Below, piece by piece: positions 36,316 to 47,649 of a stretch of 64,000 nucleotides of DNA (position 1 is its first letter; each line of letters starts with the position of its first letter). A program made the translations under genes and the position numbers. A model generated the notes under the pieces. That model had not been told where the DNA came from. It searched no databases and worked only from the letters and a program-made list of their open reading frames with translations. Source of the stretch: Deltaproteobacteria bacterium (GTDB lineage: Bacteria > Desulfobacterota > Syntrophobacteria > Syntrophobacterales > Syntrophobacteraceae); the NCBI GenBank assembly GCA_012517315.1, contig JAAYVE010000055.1:1-64000 (forward strand), in the 5' to 3' direction.

Positions 36316-37281
36316 CTACACCTCGATCATGCTCTCCTGGAGGAGGTCGATGTCTTCGATTTCCTCTTCAAGATACGCCTTGAGCTTTTTCTTTAGGCGA
36401 CTTTCGATCTGCCTGACCCGTTCACGGCTGATGGCAAAGCGGTCACCGATTTCCTGGAGGGTCATGGGCTCGTCCGTCAGCAGCCTCTTGTCGAAAATCA
36501 CCGCTTCTTTCCCTTTCAACTGAGCCCGGAAGTGCACCAGTTTATCGTGAAGAATGGCCTTGGCCTCCTGATCCGCAATCTGGTCGTCCACGGGCAGGTC
36601 GTCGGACGGCAGGAAAGACTTGTGGGTGTCTTCCGAGTCGTCCTTGAGGGGGCTGTCCAGAGAGACCTCCCAACTGTTGAGCCTCTGGTCCATTTCGATA
36701 ACTTCCGACTCCTTCACATCCAGCCGGTGGCTGAGGAGCTTGGGGGAAGCCTCGATCCCCTGCGCCTCCAACCTCTCTTTCTCCTTGCGCAGATTGAAGA
36801 AGAGCTTTCGCTGCGCCTGGGTCGTCCCGATCTTGACCAACTTCCAGTTGTCCATGATGAATTTGATGATGTAGGCCTTGATCCAGAAGGAGGCGTAATA
36901 GGAAAATTTGTATCCCCGATAGGGATCAAACTTGCGCACGGCCTGCATGAGGCCCACATTCCCCTCCTGGATAAGATCCATCAGGTTCTGCATCCAGTAC
37001 CGCTGAAAATCCATGGCGATCTTGACCACCAGGCGCAGATTGGCCGTGATGATCCTGTATGCCGCCTCGATATCGTTCTTTTCCCGATACCGGATTGCCA
37101 GTTCGGTCTCCTCCTCGCGGCTCAGAAGGGGATACCTTTTGATCTCATCCAGATAGATCCTGAAGGGGTCGAAGGAAACGGGATGAGATTTCTCCGTCGG
37201 AGGCAAGGCCGGCGATTGCTTCTCCCCCCCGTCCGCCGGCATGCTTTCTTCAAAATCCCTCGTCTCGTCGTCACGAATCAT
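36316..37281 (-). CDS. rpoH: RpoH-like heat-shock sigma factor
   Basis: The 321-residue sigma-70 family protein has region 1.2-2 (FRIYLDEIKRYPLLSREEE, LIQEGNVGLMQAVRKF, FSYYASFWIKAYIIKFI) and the sigma-32 box around TTQAQRKLFFNL. Region 4 is IGDRFAISRERVRQIESRL. This makes it the heat-shock class rather than a sporulation or flagellar factor. The N-terminal 45 residues are acidic and not conserved. ATG 37281 has GAGGG 10 nt upstream; an earlier TTG is possible. A good promoter lies 130 bp upstream with a leader that could hold RNA structure. Confidence 0.88.
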   Translation of the reverse strand: MIRDDETRDFEESMPADGGEKQSPALPPTEKSHPVSFDPFRIYLDEIKRYPLLSREEETELAIRYREKNDIEAAYRIITANLRLVVKIAMDFQRYWMQNLMDLIQEGNVGLMQAVRKFDPYRGYKFSYYASFWIKAYIIKFIMDNWKLVKIGTTQAQRKLFFNLRKEKERLEAQGIEASPKLLSHRLDVKESEVIEMDQRLNSWEVSLDSPLKDDSEDTHKSFLPSDDLPVDDQIADQEAKAILHDKLVHFRAQLKGKEAVIFDKRLLTDEPMTLQEIGDRFAISRERVRQIESRLKKKLKAYLEEEIEDIDLLQESMIEV

Positions 37282-37410
37282 CGTATCGGTTCCCTCGCAT
37301 TGGGTCCACAAAGGCAGAGGTCATCCTGGAAATGGTGGAACGCTCTTCCGGCTTTTCCTGTGGGTCGCAGAGGCACGGTCGGTTTTAAAGGCGCTTTTTG
37401 AGCGAATCCT

Positions 37411-37439
37411 ATTACACCTGCTTGGTCATTACAAGGCAA
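37411..37439 (-). promoter_or_regulatory. promoter of rpoH-like gene
   Basis: Minus strand TTGCCT (37434-37439), 17 nt, TGTAAT (37411-37416). The predicted leader is about 120 nt. Confidence 0.55.
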
Positions 37440-37515
37440 ATGAGCATCGTGCAGGCGACCTCAACAAGTGGATTATGATAGCCCGTTCGGGACACCAAGG
37501 AAAGTGATAAACTGA

Positions 37516-37544
37516 TTGCTTTTTCAACACGTTTTCAATATAAG
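37516..37544 (+). promoter_or_regulatory. promoter of hisC
   Basis: Plus strand TTGCTT (37516-37521), 17 nt, TATAAG (37539-37544), about 80 bp before hisC, divergent from the rpoH promoter in the same 344-bp region. Confidence 0.6.
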
Positions 37545-37625
37545 AGCCAGCACTTCGTGTGATAAATCGTTCCCAGGCCATCGCTTCGGGAGCAGACCAT
37601 TCCGTCGGAGTCAGCCAAACACAGC

Positions 37626-38735
37626 ATGAAAATACCCGTGGCCCGCCACATTTCCACAATCGTGCCGTATCCTCCGGGAAAACCCATTGAGGAACTGGAA
37701 AGGGAATACGGCATTCAGGGATCCATCAAGCTCGCGAGCAATGAGAATCCGCTGGGACCTTCGCCCCGCGCCCTCGCCGCATTGAACGACGCCCTGTCGC
37801 GCCTTCATCGCTATCCTGACGGCAGTGGCTATTATCTCCGCCAGAAGATCAGCCGGAAGTATTCCGTGCCTTTCGACGGGATCGTCCTCGGCAACGGCTC
37901 CAATGAGGTGATCGAGTTCGCTATTCGCGCCTTTGTCCAGCCGGGAGACCGGGTGATCGTGCCAGAACCCTCATTTCTCCTCTACAAGCTCGTCACCCAA
38001 ATGGTCGGTGGTGAAACCGTCTCCATTCCTCTGAGGGATTACTCCATCGATCTCGAGGGAATGCTGGCCGCAGTCGACGACAGGACACGGGTCCTCTTCT
38101 TGACAAACCCCAACAATCCTACCGGCACCCTCCTGAGGAAAGCACCTTTTGATGCTTTTCTCGCCGCCGTTCCCCCCGAAGTGCTGGTCGTCCTGGATGA
38201 AGCCTATATCGAATTTGCACGGGACGACGACACCCCTCAGGGTTTCGACTACATTCACCAGGAAGACCCCTGCCTTTTGGTGCTGCGGACCTTCTCCAAG
38301 GCATACGGCCTTGCAGGTCTGCGGATCGGCTACGGCGTGACAAACCCTTCTGTCGCGACTTACCTGAATCGGGTCCACCAGCCGTTCAACACGGGCAGCC
38401 TCTCCCAGGCAGCCGCCATCGCGGCGCTGGACGACGAGGAATTCCTCTCGGAAACCCTCCGGACTGTCTGGGAGGGTATGGAATATCTTTGCCGGGAAAT
38501 GGATCGCATCGGGTTGAACACCCTGCCGTCCCAAGCCAATTTCTTTCTCATTCAAGTTCCCGTCGACGGGAAGAAAGTTTTTGAGCACATGCTGCGCCAG
38601 GGGGTGATCATCCGTCCCATGAACGCTTACGGGCTTCCTCGACATATTCGGGTGAATGTGGGACGGCCGGAGGAAAACAGGCGTTTTGTCAAGGCATTGA
38701 CCCTTGCCCTGGACGAACTCTCACGCACAGATTGA
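37626..38735 (+). CDS. hisC: histidinol-phosphate aminotransferase
   Basis: HisC makes histidinol phosphate from imidazole acetol phosphate and glutamate. The 369-residue fold-type I PLP enzyme has KLASNENPLGPSP, the NPNNPTG loop, the PLP Lys in TFSKAYGLAGLRIGYG, and the C-terminal Arg in RHIRVNVGRPEEN. It may also use aromatic substrates, as many HisC enzymes do. cmk follows 7 bp later, so the pair is probably co-transcribed with rpsA downstream. Confidence 0.94.
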   Translation: MKIPVARHISTIVPYPPGKPIEELEREYGIQGSIKLASNENPLGPSPRALAALNDALSRLHRYPDGSGYYLRQKISRKYSVPFDGIVLGNGSNEVIEFAIRAFVQPGDRVIVPEPSFLLYKLVTQMVGGETVSIPLRDYSIDLEGMLAAVDDRTRVLFLTNPNNPTGTLLRKAPFDAFLAAVPPEVLVVLDEAYIEFARDDDTPQGFDYIHQEDPCLLVLRTFSKAYGLAGLRIGYGVTNPSVATYLNRVHQPFNTGSLSQAAAIAALDDEEFLSETLRTVWEGMEYLCREMDRIGLNTLPSQANFFLIQVPVDGKKVFEHMLRQGVIIRPMNAYGLPRHIRVNVGRPEENRRFVKALTLALDELSRTD

Positions 38736-38742
38736 AAAAACG

Positions 38743-39402
38743 ATGGTCATAGCAGTGGATGGCCCTGCGGGCGCGGGCAAGAGCACCGTGTGCCGGTTGG
38801 TCGCCGAGAGGCTCGGCTTCATCTATCTGGACACTGGAGCCATGTACCGGGCCGTTGCCTGGGCCTTGCGCGAGACAGGTGCGCCTTTCGAGGAAGACGC
38901 GCACCTCGTCATGGGTCTCAAGGGTCTCCCCCTTCACTTCGCCATCCGGGAAAACGCCCTTTCCATCACCTACAAGGGGCGCGAAATCGCCGGTGACCTT
39001 AGGGAACCCGATATCACCCGCCTGGCATCTGAGGTTTCCCAGCGCCCGCCCGTGCGGGATTACCTTACCGCTTGGCAAAGGAAGCTGGCAACTGCGGGAA
39101 ATATCGTCGCCGAAGGCAGGGACATGACAACCGTCGTGTTTCCGGACGCCGACGTGAAGGTGTTCATCACCGCCGATCTTGCAACGCGGACAAGACGGAG
39201 GCAACGGGAATATCTCCAAAAGGGGATGGAAGTGGATTTCTCTCAACTTCTGAAAGAGATCCGGTCCCGGGATGAAGCGGATGCCGGCCGTGGGATCGCA
39301 CCCCTTCGCCCCGCCGAAGACGCCTTCTTCCTGGACACCTCTTGTCTTGAGATCGACCAGGTGGTCCTTCGAATTCTCTCGCTGACTGAAGGCCTGCCAT
39401 GA
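38743..39402 (+). CDS. cmk: cytidylate kinase
   Basis: Cmk phosphorylates CMP and dCMP. The 219-residue protein has the P-loop VDGPAGAGKST near the N-terminus, the YLDTGAMYRAVAW substrate segment, VAEGRDMTTVVFPDA and RDEADAGRGIAPL, all standard. The order cmk then rpsA is conserved widely in proteobacteria. ATG 38743 lacks an obvious ribosome site, consistent with coupling to hisC just upstream. Confidence 0.96.
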   Translation: MVIAVDGPAGAGKSTVCRLVAERLGFIYLDTGAMYRAVAWALRETGAPFEEDAHLVMGLKGLPLHFAIRENALSITYKGREIAGDLREPDITRLASEVSQRPPVRDYLTAWQRKLATAGNIVAEGRDMTTVVFPDADVKVFITADLATRTRRRQREYLQKGMEVDFSQLLKEIRSRDEADAGRGIAPLRPAEDAFFLDTSCLEIDQVVLRILSLTEGLP

Positions 39403-39436
39403 ATCCCCCGAGAGCGGACGAACTTTGAAATTCGCG

Positions 39437-39465
39437 TTGCTTCCATCTTTTTCTTTTGGTAAGCT
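39437..39465 (+). promoter_or_regulatory. possible rpsA promoter
   Basis: TTGCTT (39437-39442), 17 nt, TAAGCT (39460-39465) with a TGG just before it. The -10 is weak; listed because rpsA normally has its own promoter. Confidence 0.3.
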
Positions 39466-39519
39466 AAATCTTTGAGAATCTGGCAGACGCCAAATAAGGA
39501 CAAGGGGGTATTGAGTTCA

Positions 39520-41310
39520 ATGGTTGACAATGGCAGAAACGGAAAAGATGAAATGACCCAGGACACGGCGATGGAAACTCTGTCCATGGACGAAAGCGGC
39601 TTCGACGCAGAGATGGAAGACATGGACTCCATGCGGGACCTGTACGAACAGAGTTTTCAGAACATCCAGGAAGGAGAAGTCATCCAGGGTCGAATTGTAC
39701 AGATCACCGACGATTTTGTCATGGTGGACATCGGCTACAAATCGGAAGGACAGATACCGATCGGTGAGTTCAGGGATGAGGAGGGGACCATCAAGGCGGC
39801 CCTCGGTGACGATGTCGACGTCCTCCTTGAGTATCACGACGACGACGACGGAACCATCCACCTTTCCAAGGAGAAGGCGGCAAAAATCAAGGTTTGGGAT
39901 GACATCAGCCGCATCTACAACGAGGATGGGGTCATCGAAGGAAAGATCATCTCCAAGGTGAAAGGCGGACTGTCCGTAGACATCGGCGTCCAGGCGTTTC
40001 TCCCGGGTTCCCAGGTTGACCTTCGCCCTGTCAGAAACCTTGAATCCCTCCTTGGCCAGACTTTTCCCTTTAAGGTTCTCAAGTACAACAAGAAGCGCCG
40101 CAATGTGGTTCTCTCCCGCCGCGTGCTGCTCGAAAAGGAGCGGGAACAGATGAAGTCCCAGACTCTGGCGAACCTCGAAGACGGAAAGATCGTAGACGGA
40201 GTGGTCAAAAACATCACCGACTACGGTGTCTTCGTGGACCTTGGAGGCATCGACGGTCTGCTTCATATCACGGACATGAGCTGGGGACGGGTTGGCCACC
40301 CGTCGGAGATGTTCCACGTAGGAGACAGGATCAAGGTGGTCGTCCTGAGTTTCGATCGGGAGCACGAGCGGGTTTCCCTGGGACTCAAGCAGCTTGTGGC
40401 CGATCCTTGGACGAACGCCCAGGAGAAATATCCCGTGGGCACCCAGGTGAAGGGTAAAGTGGTGAGCTTGACCGATTACGGCGCATTCGTAGAAATCGAG
40501 GAGGGTGTCGAGGGCTTGATCCACGTCTCCGAGATGTCCTGGACGAAGAAAATTCGCCACCCTTCCAAGATCCTGAGTGTAGGGGACCAGGTGGAAGCGG
40601 TGGTGCTCAGCATCAACCCGGAGAGCAAACGGATCTCGCTGGGAATGAAGCAGCTGGAACCGAATCCCTGGGATGTCATTGCCCAGAAATATCCCGTCGG
40701 AACGACCATCGCCGGCAAGATCAAGAACATCACCGACTTCGGCATCTTTATCGGCATCGATGAAGGGATCGACGGCCTGGTGCATATCTCTGACATTTCC
40801 TGGACCAAGAGGGTGAAGCATCCGTCGGAGGTTTTTCGCAAGAACCAGGAAGTTCAGGCCATCGTCCTCAACATCGACAAGGAAAACGAGCGCTTTTCCC
40901 TCGGCATCAAGCAACTGGAGCCCGACCCCTGGGAGAGTATTCCCGAGCGCTATCCCCTCGGCAGCATCATCTCCGGACCCATCACCAACGTGACGGACTT
41001 CGGACTCTTCGTGGAACTGGAGGAGGGTATCGAGGGCCTCATCCACGTTTCTGAGATCAGCAAGGAAAAGATCAAGTCCCCTGTGGGGCAGTACAAGCCG
41101 GGTGACCAAATCACCGCCAAGGTCATCAACATCTCCCCGAAGGACCGAAAGATTGGACTTTCCGTGAAGAAGATGGAGGAACAGGAAGAGCGGGCCAATT
41201 ACGACGACTATCTCAACACTTCCAAGGCGGCAACATCCAACCTGGGTGAACTTCTGAAAGAGGAACTGGAAGCACGGGCCAACTCAACCCCTCCTGCAGA
41301 CAAGACCTGA
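39520..41310 (+). CDS. rpsA: 30S ribosomal protein S1
   Basis: S1 binds mRNA to the 30S subunit. The 596-residue protein has an acidic N-terminus and six S1 (OB-fold) repeats. Repeats 3-6 are nearly uniform, each with the pattern VxxITDYGxFVxLxxGxxGLxHxSxxSW. Length and repeat number are those of proteobacterial S1. ATG 39520 lies 10 nt after AAGGGGG. The C-terminus is a short, mixed-charge tail. A terminator follows at 41343. Confidence 0.97.
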   Translation: MVDNGRNGKDEMTQDTAMETLSMDESGFDAEMEDMDSMRDLYEQSFQNIQEGEVIQGRIVQITDDFVMVDIGYKSEGQIPIGEFRDEEGTIKAALGDDVDVLLEYHDDDDGTIHLSKEKAAKIKVWDDISRIYNEDGVIEGKIISKVKGGLSVDIGVQAFLPGSQVDLRPVRNLESLLGQTFPFKVLKYNKKRRNVVLSRRVLLEKEREQMKSQTLANLEDGKIVDGVVKNITDYGVFVDLGGIDGLLHITDMSWGRVGHPSEMFHVGDRIKVVVLSFDREHERVSLGLKQLVADPWTNAQEKYPVGTQVKGKVVSLTDYGAFVEIEEGVEGLIHVSEMSWTKKIRHPSKILSVGDQVEAVVLSINPESKRISLGMKQLEPNPWDVIAQKYPVGTTIAGKIKNITDFGIFIGIDEGIDGLVHISDISWTKRVKHPSEVFRKNQEVQAIVLNIDKENERFSLGIKQLEPDPWESIPERYPLGSIISGPITNVTDFGLFVELEEGIEGLIHVSEISKEKIKSPVGQYKPGDQITAKVINISPKDRKIGLSVKKMEEQEERANYDDYLNTSKAATSNLGELLKEELEARANSTPPADKT

Positions 41311-41342
41311 TCACCCGATTTCCTCTTTTTCCTTATATATGC

Positions 41343-41391
41343 ACACCCGGTTCATGCGCCAATGCTTGAAACCGGGTGTTTATGTTTTGGA
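41343..41391 (+). terminator. rpsA terminator
   Basis: ACACCCGGTT (41343-41352) pairs with AACCGGGTGT (41370-41379) around a 17-nt loop, followed by TTATGTTTTGG. A good stem with an interrupted T-tract, 32 bp past the rpsA stop. Confidence 0.65.
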
Positions 41392-41507
41392 TCATGGACC
41401 CGTTTTTCGTCCACCGGTTTGGTTCCCCACAGGACCAGGACGCACTTTTCTTGCGGGGAGGGAAATCAACCGCACCGGTCGTTCCCAAAAGAAAGAAGAG
41501 ACCCCCC

Positions 41508-42389
41508 ATGAAACAAGCCACCGTTTGGCTGACTTGCCTGTTCATGATGGTGATCGGCGGACTCGTGTTTTGGATTTTCTCCCCCGACCTCGCTGTTCTT
41601 GGTGACGGAAACCGCGTCGGCGTCATCGAGATCCGCGGCACCATAGAAAACGCCCAGGAAACGGTCAAATCCTTGAAGGAATACCGAAAAGACAGCAGGG
41701 TGAAGGCGATCGTGCTCCGCATCGATTCTCCAGGGGGAGGCATCGGCCCGTCTCAGGAGCTTTACCGGGAAGTGAAGCGCACCGCAGAGACAAAGCCAGT
41801 GGTGGCATCACTCGGAGGCATCGCCGCATCAGGCGGTTACTATGTCGCTGCGGCAACAAACCGCATCATTGCCAATCCGGGAACCATCACGGGAAGCATC
41901 GGGGTGATCGTTTTGTTTCCCAATTTTAAGGAACTGCTGGAAAAAATCGGCATCTACTCCAACATCATCAAGAGCGGCCGCTTCAAGGATGTGGGAAACC
42001 CGGGGCGCGAAATGACCCTGGAAGAAAGGGAACTGATGCAGACAACCATCGAGGAGGCCCACCGGCAGTTCATCCGGGATGTGGCCACCGGACGTAGGCT
42101 CACCGAGGAAGAGGTGAGAGAAGTCGCGGATGGGCGCATTCTCATGGGACAAACGGCCCTCAGTCTTGGCTTGATCGATGAACTGGGAAACTTTGAGGAC
42201 GCCGTGAACGCAGCGGCCAGCCTGGGGCATATCGACGGCGAACCTGACCTCATCTACGCCAAGAAAAGGAAATATTCCCTACTGGATTTCCTGCTGGGGA
42301 GCGATGTGAGTGAAAAAGTGAAGAGCCAATTGGAAGGGGCATCTCTTTTTCTGCGATATCAGCTGCCCTCCTCAGGAAGTCTTTTTTGA
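41508..42389 (+). CDS. sppA: SppA, signal peptide peptidase (short form)
   Basis: SppA is a membrane-bound serine protease that degrades cleaved signal peptides. From ATG 41508 the chain is 293 residues with one N-terminal membrane anchor (TVWLTCLFMMVIGGLVFWIF). The Ser nucleophile is in GGIAASGGYYVAAA and the Lys base in IIKSGRFKDVG. LRIDSPGGG and GTITGSIGVI are standard. This is the half-length, Bacillus-type form rather than the 600-residue E. coli form. Upstream in-frame starts (41376, 41394) would add a 38-44 residue segment without clear support. Confidence 0.92.
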   Translation: MKQATVWLTCLFMMVIGGLVFWIFSPDLAVLGDGNRVGVIEIRGTIENAQETVKSLKEYRKDSRVKAIVLRIDSPGGGIGPSQELYREVKRTAETKPVVASLGGIAASGGYYVAAATNRIIANPGTITGSIGVIVLFPNFKELLEKIGIYSNIIKSGRFKDVGNPGREMTLEERELMQTTIEEAHRQFIRDVATGRRLTEEEVREVADGRILMGQTALSLGLIDELGNFEDAVNAAASLGHIDGEPDLIYAKKRKYSLLDFLLGSDVSEKVKSQLEGASLFLRYQLPSSGSLF

Positions 42390-42410
42390 CGGGCGGGAAT
42401 GACGGGATCA

Positions 42411-42449
42411 CTCGGCGGCGGCATTTTATCTCCCCGAAGGACCGCCGAG
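42411..42449. repeat. hairpin between convergent sppA and tsaC
   Basis: CTCGGCGG (42411-42418) and CCGCCGAG (42442-42449) are perfect complements 23 nt apart. It may act as a shared terminator, but no T-tract is clear in either direction. Confidence 0.4.
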
Positions 42450-42462
42450 CGCCCGCGCTTCT

Positions 42463-43086
42463 TTATTCACTGCGAAAGATACTGATGTCTCCGCTGCCTT
42501 CTCTCAAGACTTCGGGGGTGTCATCGATGAGTGAAATGACACTGGATGGCTTGCCGGTGGTGGGGCCTCCGTCCACGATGAGATCAATGGCATGGCCAAG
42601 CTTTTCCTTGATTTCCGTGGGAGTGGACAGGATCTGATCGTTTTCGGGATCACTGGCACTGGTGCTGATGACCGGGTGCCCAAATTGCTGGACAATTGCA
42701 AGGCAGATGGCATGATCGGGAACGCGGATGCCCACTGTGTGGCGCTTGGTCAGCATGATCTTCGGGACCAGCCGGGACCCCTCCAGAACGAAAGTGTACG
42801 GTCCGGGAAGGAGCCGCTTCATTGTCTTGTAAGCGTAATTGGTGACCTGAGCATACTCGCTGATGTTCTTCAGGTCACTGCAGATAAAGCTGAAGGGCTG
42901 ATTCGTGGAGCGGCGTTTCAGCTGATAGATCTTTTCTATGGAAGCCTTGTTGAGCAGGTCACAACCGATTCCGTAATACGTGTCCGTGGGGTACGCGATG
43001 ATACCTCCGTTTGCGAGGACTTCGACGACCTTTTGGATTTTCCTCGGTTCGGGGTGTTTGGAGTTGATCTCGAGTATCATAGACAT
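42463..43086 (-). CDS. TsaC/Sua5-type threonylcarbamoyl-AMP synthase
   Basis: The 207-residue YrdC-fold protein makes threonylcarbamoyl-AMP for t6A modification of ANN-decoding tRNAs. The conserved GGIIAYPTDTYYGIGCD and KRRSTNQPFSFIC segments form the ATP/threonine pocket, and LPGPYTFVLEG, VGIRVPDH and STSAS complete it. It is a YciO-like variant in length; the Sua5 C-terminal domain is absent. I cannot exclude a YciO-type protein of unknown role. The gene stands alone on the minus strand. Confidence 0.87.
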   Translation of the reverse strand: MSMILEINSKHPEPRKIQKVVEVLANGGIIAYPTDTYYGIGCDLLNKASIEKIYQLKRRSTNQPFSFICSDLKNISEYAQVTNYAYKTMKRLLPGPYTFVLEGSRLVPKIMLTKRHTVGIRVPDHAICLAIVQQFGHPVISTSASDPENDQILSTPTEIKEKLGHAIDLIVDGGPTTGKPSSVISLIDDTPEVLREGSGDISIFRSE

Positions 43087-43106
43087 GCCTCTCTCGTTTG
43101 AATTTT

Positions 43107-43192
43107 TGCTGAGTCCCCGGGGTGCCGCCGGACTTCACTCCGCCCACACCAAGGCCGGCGGGATTAAGAGGCCTCCTGGCGGTGACTCAGCA
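43107..43192. repeat. nested inverted repeats, possible structured RNA
   Basis: TGCTGAGTC (43107-43115) and GACTCAGCA (43184-43192) are exact complements. Inside them CCGCCGG and CCGGCGG pair again. The 86-nt element lies between the divergent tsaC and Ppx/GppA genes. It is not a tRNA (no T-loop TTCGA) and has no T-tract. Confidence 0.45.
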
Positions 43193-43380
43193 TTGACAAT
43201 TCCGTGAATTGCCGTGTTTCAGCTGAGAAAATACTCGTCGGGAAGATTCCGTGTCAAGAATGGAGTAGGGTTCCTGGATGCATTGTATGATTTTGGATTG
43301 CCATGGGAGATTTCAATGAGACCCTCTCACCCCCTCCCTTCCGTTCCAGGGGGATCGAAACACGATCCGAGGGGCGGATC

Positions 43381-44415
43381 ATGAACGGGACGGCTCCTGG
43401 TGGTGGTCTCCCCCTGGCTTCCATCGATATCGGATCCCACACCATCCGGCTCCTCTCGGCGATCCTGGGCCCAGGCGAGCGCCTCTTCCCAATGCTCTCC
43501 CAGCGGCACATCACGAGGCTGGCAAGAGGCTTCCAGCCGGATGAAAACCTTGAAGAATCGGCCATTCGGGACAGCCTATCCGTTCTCTCCCATTATGCCG
43601 GAATGCTCAAGTCGCACGGAATCCGCTCCGTATGCTGTGGTGCTACCGGGGTCGTGCGCCGTGCCCGCAACCGCAGCGCTTTTCTCAAAGCGATCGAGGA
43701 CTTCACCGGCCTTCGGGTGGACATCCTTTCAGAATCACGGGAGGCCTATCTGTCGGCCAAGGGCACTCTCAGTGTCCTGCCGTCCCACAGCGGCCTCACC
43801 TTGTCCTTTGACTTGGGAGGGAGCAGCACGGAATTCCTCCTGGTCGACGGGGATGAGAACGACGTGCTCTGGAGCACGAGCATTTTTACGGGAGCGGCAA
43901 CTCTGACGGAACGCCACCTTTCGGAAAATCACCTTCCGACCGAGGCGTTGCCCATCGCCAGAACCGCCGTCCGCTCATTGCTTGAGCCGGCAATTTCCAC
44001 CTTAGGCACGCTTGCACGCCGGCGGGGCAAATCCCTCGGCGCGCTGCGTATCGTGGGCACCGCAGGAACCGTCTCCACCCTTGCCGCCATGTTCCTTCAG
44101 ATGCCTGTGTACGATCCCGATCGCGTCAACGGCTTGGTGCTCACCAGTCCATGGGTGGACGCAACCGTTCAACTGCTCGCCGGGATGCCCCCCGCCCTCA
44201 GGAGGGAACTGCCGGGCCTTGAGGAGGGGCGGGAGGACATCATCCTAGGAGGAGCCCTCATCGTTCAGGAAATACTTGCGAGTCTGCACCGGGAGGAATT
44301 CACCGTGACCGACGGCGGTCTCCTGGAGGGCATCCTCTTGGACCTTGCAGAAAGAGAGATGGGGTGGCCCCAGAGGCTCCTGTCGCCCTTGACTTGGGAG
44401 ACTCGAAAAAGGTAG
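43381..44415 (+). CDS. Ppx/GppA-family phosphatase
   Basis: The 344-residue protein is of the exopolyphosphatase/pppGpp phosphohydrolase fold. The ATP-binding-like motifs ASIDIGSHTIRLL, FDLGGSSTEFLLV and GTAGTVSTLAAM are clear. Length matches the short, two-domain members, which usually lack the HD part. Substrate may be polyphosphate or pppGpp. ATG 43381 has GAGGGG 8 nt upstream. It precedes guaB by about 110 bp; purine nucleotides link the two only loosely. Confidence 0.88.
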   Translation: MNGTAPGGGLPLASIDIGSHTIRLLSAILGPGERLFPMLSQRHITRLARGFQPDENLEESAIRDSLSVLSHYAGMLKSHGIRSVCCGATGVVRRARNRSAFLKAIEDFTGLRVDILSESREAYLSAKGTLSVLPSHSGLTLSFDLGGSSTEFLLVDGDENDVLWSTSIFTGAATLTERHLSENHLPTEALPIARTAVRSLLEPAISTLGTLARRRGKSLGALRIVGTAGTVSTLAAMFLQMPVYDPDRVNGLVLTSPWVDATVQLLAGMPPALRRELPGLEEGREDIILGGALIVQEILASLHREEFTVTDGGLLEGILLDLAEREMGWPQRLLSPLTWETRKR

Positions 44416-44522
44416 AGGCCTGTCAGATGAGGATGCATTCGAGGACTCCAGGGTTTTCCGGTCTGCTCCGGGGTTCCACCCAGTCATTTCCAAGGCCGGT
44501 ATGTCAACCATGATGGAGATGA

Positions 44523-46004
<1,482 letters not shown>

Positions 46005-46030
46005 ACCCAGCCGGCTGCAGAAAGGATCCC

Positions 46031-47587
46031 ATGGCTTTTGATCGTCTCCACGAAGACCGCATCCTGATCCTCGACTTCGGATCTCAGTACACGCAGCTCA
46101 TCGCCCGGCGCGTCCGGGAGAGTCATGTCTACTGCGAGATCCATCCTTTCAACATGGCACTGGAATCCATCCAGGCATTCCACCCCAAGGGAATCATCCT
46201 TTCCGGGGGCCCGTCCAGCGTCTACGACCCCGAAGCTCCCATCTCCGACCCGTCGATTTTTTCCATGGGGGTTCCCGTTTTGGGGATTTGCTACGGCATG
46301 CAGCTCATGGCCCTTCAACTGAAAGGAGCCGTGGAGAAGGCGGATCGCAGGGAATACGGCCCGGCCGTCATCAACGTGGACCTTCCCAGTGATCTGTTCC
46401 AGGACATCGACAGGGAGGAGGTGCGGGTCTGGATGAGCCATGGGGACCGGATCCTCCGGCTGCCCCCCGATTTCATCGCCCTGGCGCACAGCGACAACTC
46501 CCCCATCGCCGCCATGGGGCAGCCCGCGCGAAGGCTCTATGCGGTGCAATTCCACCCTGAAGTGGTCCATACACCTTGCGGCAAGGATATCCTGGAGAAT
46601 TTCCTGTTCCGCATCTGCCGCTGCAAACCCACCTGGACCATGAAATCCTTCGTGGAAACCTCCATCGAGACCATGCGGGAAAAGATCGGGGAAGACCAGG
46701 TGATCTGCGCCCTGAGCGGCGGCGTGGATTCCTCCGTTGTGGCCGTCCTTCTCCACAAGGCGATCGGTCCCAGACTCCACTGCATTTTCGTCAACAACGG
46801 CCTTCTTCGAAAAGGTGAAGCCGAGAGTGTTCAGCGGGTCTTTCGCGATCATTTCGACCTCAACCTCATCACCGTCGATGCAACGGATGTTTTCCTGGAA
46901 AGACTCCGGGGAGTGACGGACCCAGAGCAGAAACGCAAGATCATCGGCAATCTCTTTGTGGAGCTTTTCGAAAAAGAGGCAAGGCGTATACCCAACGCCC
47001 GTTTTCTCGCCCAGGGCACCCTTTATCCCGACGTCATCGAAAGCATCTCCTTCAAGGGACCCTCCGCAACCATCAAGACGCATCACAACGTGGGAGGTCT
47101 TCCCGAGCGCATGCGACTGAAACTTGTGGAACCCCTGCGGGAACTCTTCAAAGATGAAGTGCGGCTCGTCGGGCGGGAACTGGGGCTGCCGGAGCGCATC
47201 ATCATGCGACATCCTTTTCCCGGTCCGGGGCTCGCCATCAGGCTTCTGGGAAGTGTCAGCAAAGAGGGTCTTGAGATTCTGCGGGAAGCAGACCGCATCA
47301 TTCTGGAGGAGATGGAAGCCTCCGGCTGGTCGGACCACCTTTGGCAGGCCTTTGCCGTTCTCCTCCCGGTTCGTTCCGTGGGGGTCATGGGAGACGAACG
47401 CACCTATGACCAGGTGGTGGCCTTGAGGGCCGTGGAAAGCGTGGATGCCATGACCGCCGATTGGGCCCGGCTGCCCTATGAATTGCTCCAAAGGATTTCC
47501 AACCGCATCATCAACGAGGTGAAGGGCGTGAACCGGGTCGTCTACGACATCTCCTCCAAGCCCCCCAGCACCATCGAATGGGAGTGA
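46031..47587 (+). CDS. guaA: GMP synthase (glutamine-hydrolysing)
   Basis: GuaA aminates XMP to GMP using glutamine and ATP. The 518-residue protein has the class I amidotransferase domain ([10 protein letters not shown] with nucleophile Cys; the triad His and Glu in [11 protein letters not shown]), the ATP pyrophosphatase P-loop LSGGVDSSV near residue 235, and the C-terminal dimerisation domain ending in [17 protein letters not shown]. Length is normal. Confidence 0.98.
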   Translation: MAFDRLHEDRILILDFGSQYTQLIARRVRESHVYCEIHPFNMALESIQAFHPKGIILSGGPSSVYDPEAPISDPSIFSMGVPVLGICYGMQLMALQLKGAVEKADRREYGPAVINVDLPSDLFQDIDREEVRVWMSHGDRILRLPPDFIALAHSDNSPIAAMGQPARRLYAVQFHPEVVHTPCGKDILENFLFRICRCKPTWTMKSFVETSIETMREKIGEDQVICALSGGVDSSVVAVLLHKAIGPRLHCIFVNNGLLRKGEAESVQRVFRDHFDLNLITVDATDVFLERLRGVTDPEQKRKIIGNLFVELFEKEARRIPNARFLAQGTLYPDVIESISFKGPSATIKTHHNVGGLPERMRLKLVEPLRELFKDEVRLVGRELGLPERIIMRHPFPGPGLAIRLLGSVSKEGLEILREADRIILEEMEASGWSDHLWQAFAVLLPVRSVGVMGDERTYDQVVALRAVESVDAMTADWARLPYELLQRISNRIINEVKGVNRVVYDISSKPPSTIEWE

Positions 47588-47649
47588 GGCGCGAACGCCA
47601 GGGTGCACTGCACCCGTGAAGCCGCATCCTTCCGGAATCGCCAGAGACC

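Noticed and set aside
43107-43192. selC (tRNA-Sec) candidate
   Set aside because: The 8-9 bp outer stem and length drew attention, but there is no TTCGA T-loop, no CCA and no TCA anticodon loop in a cloverleaf.
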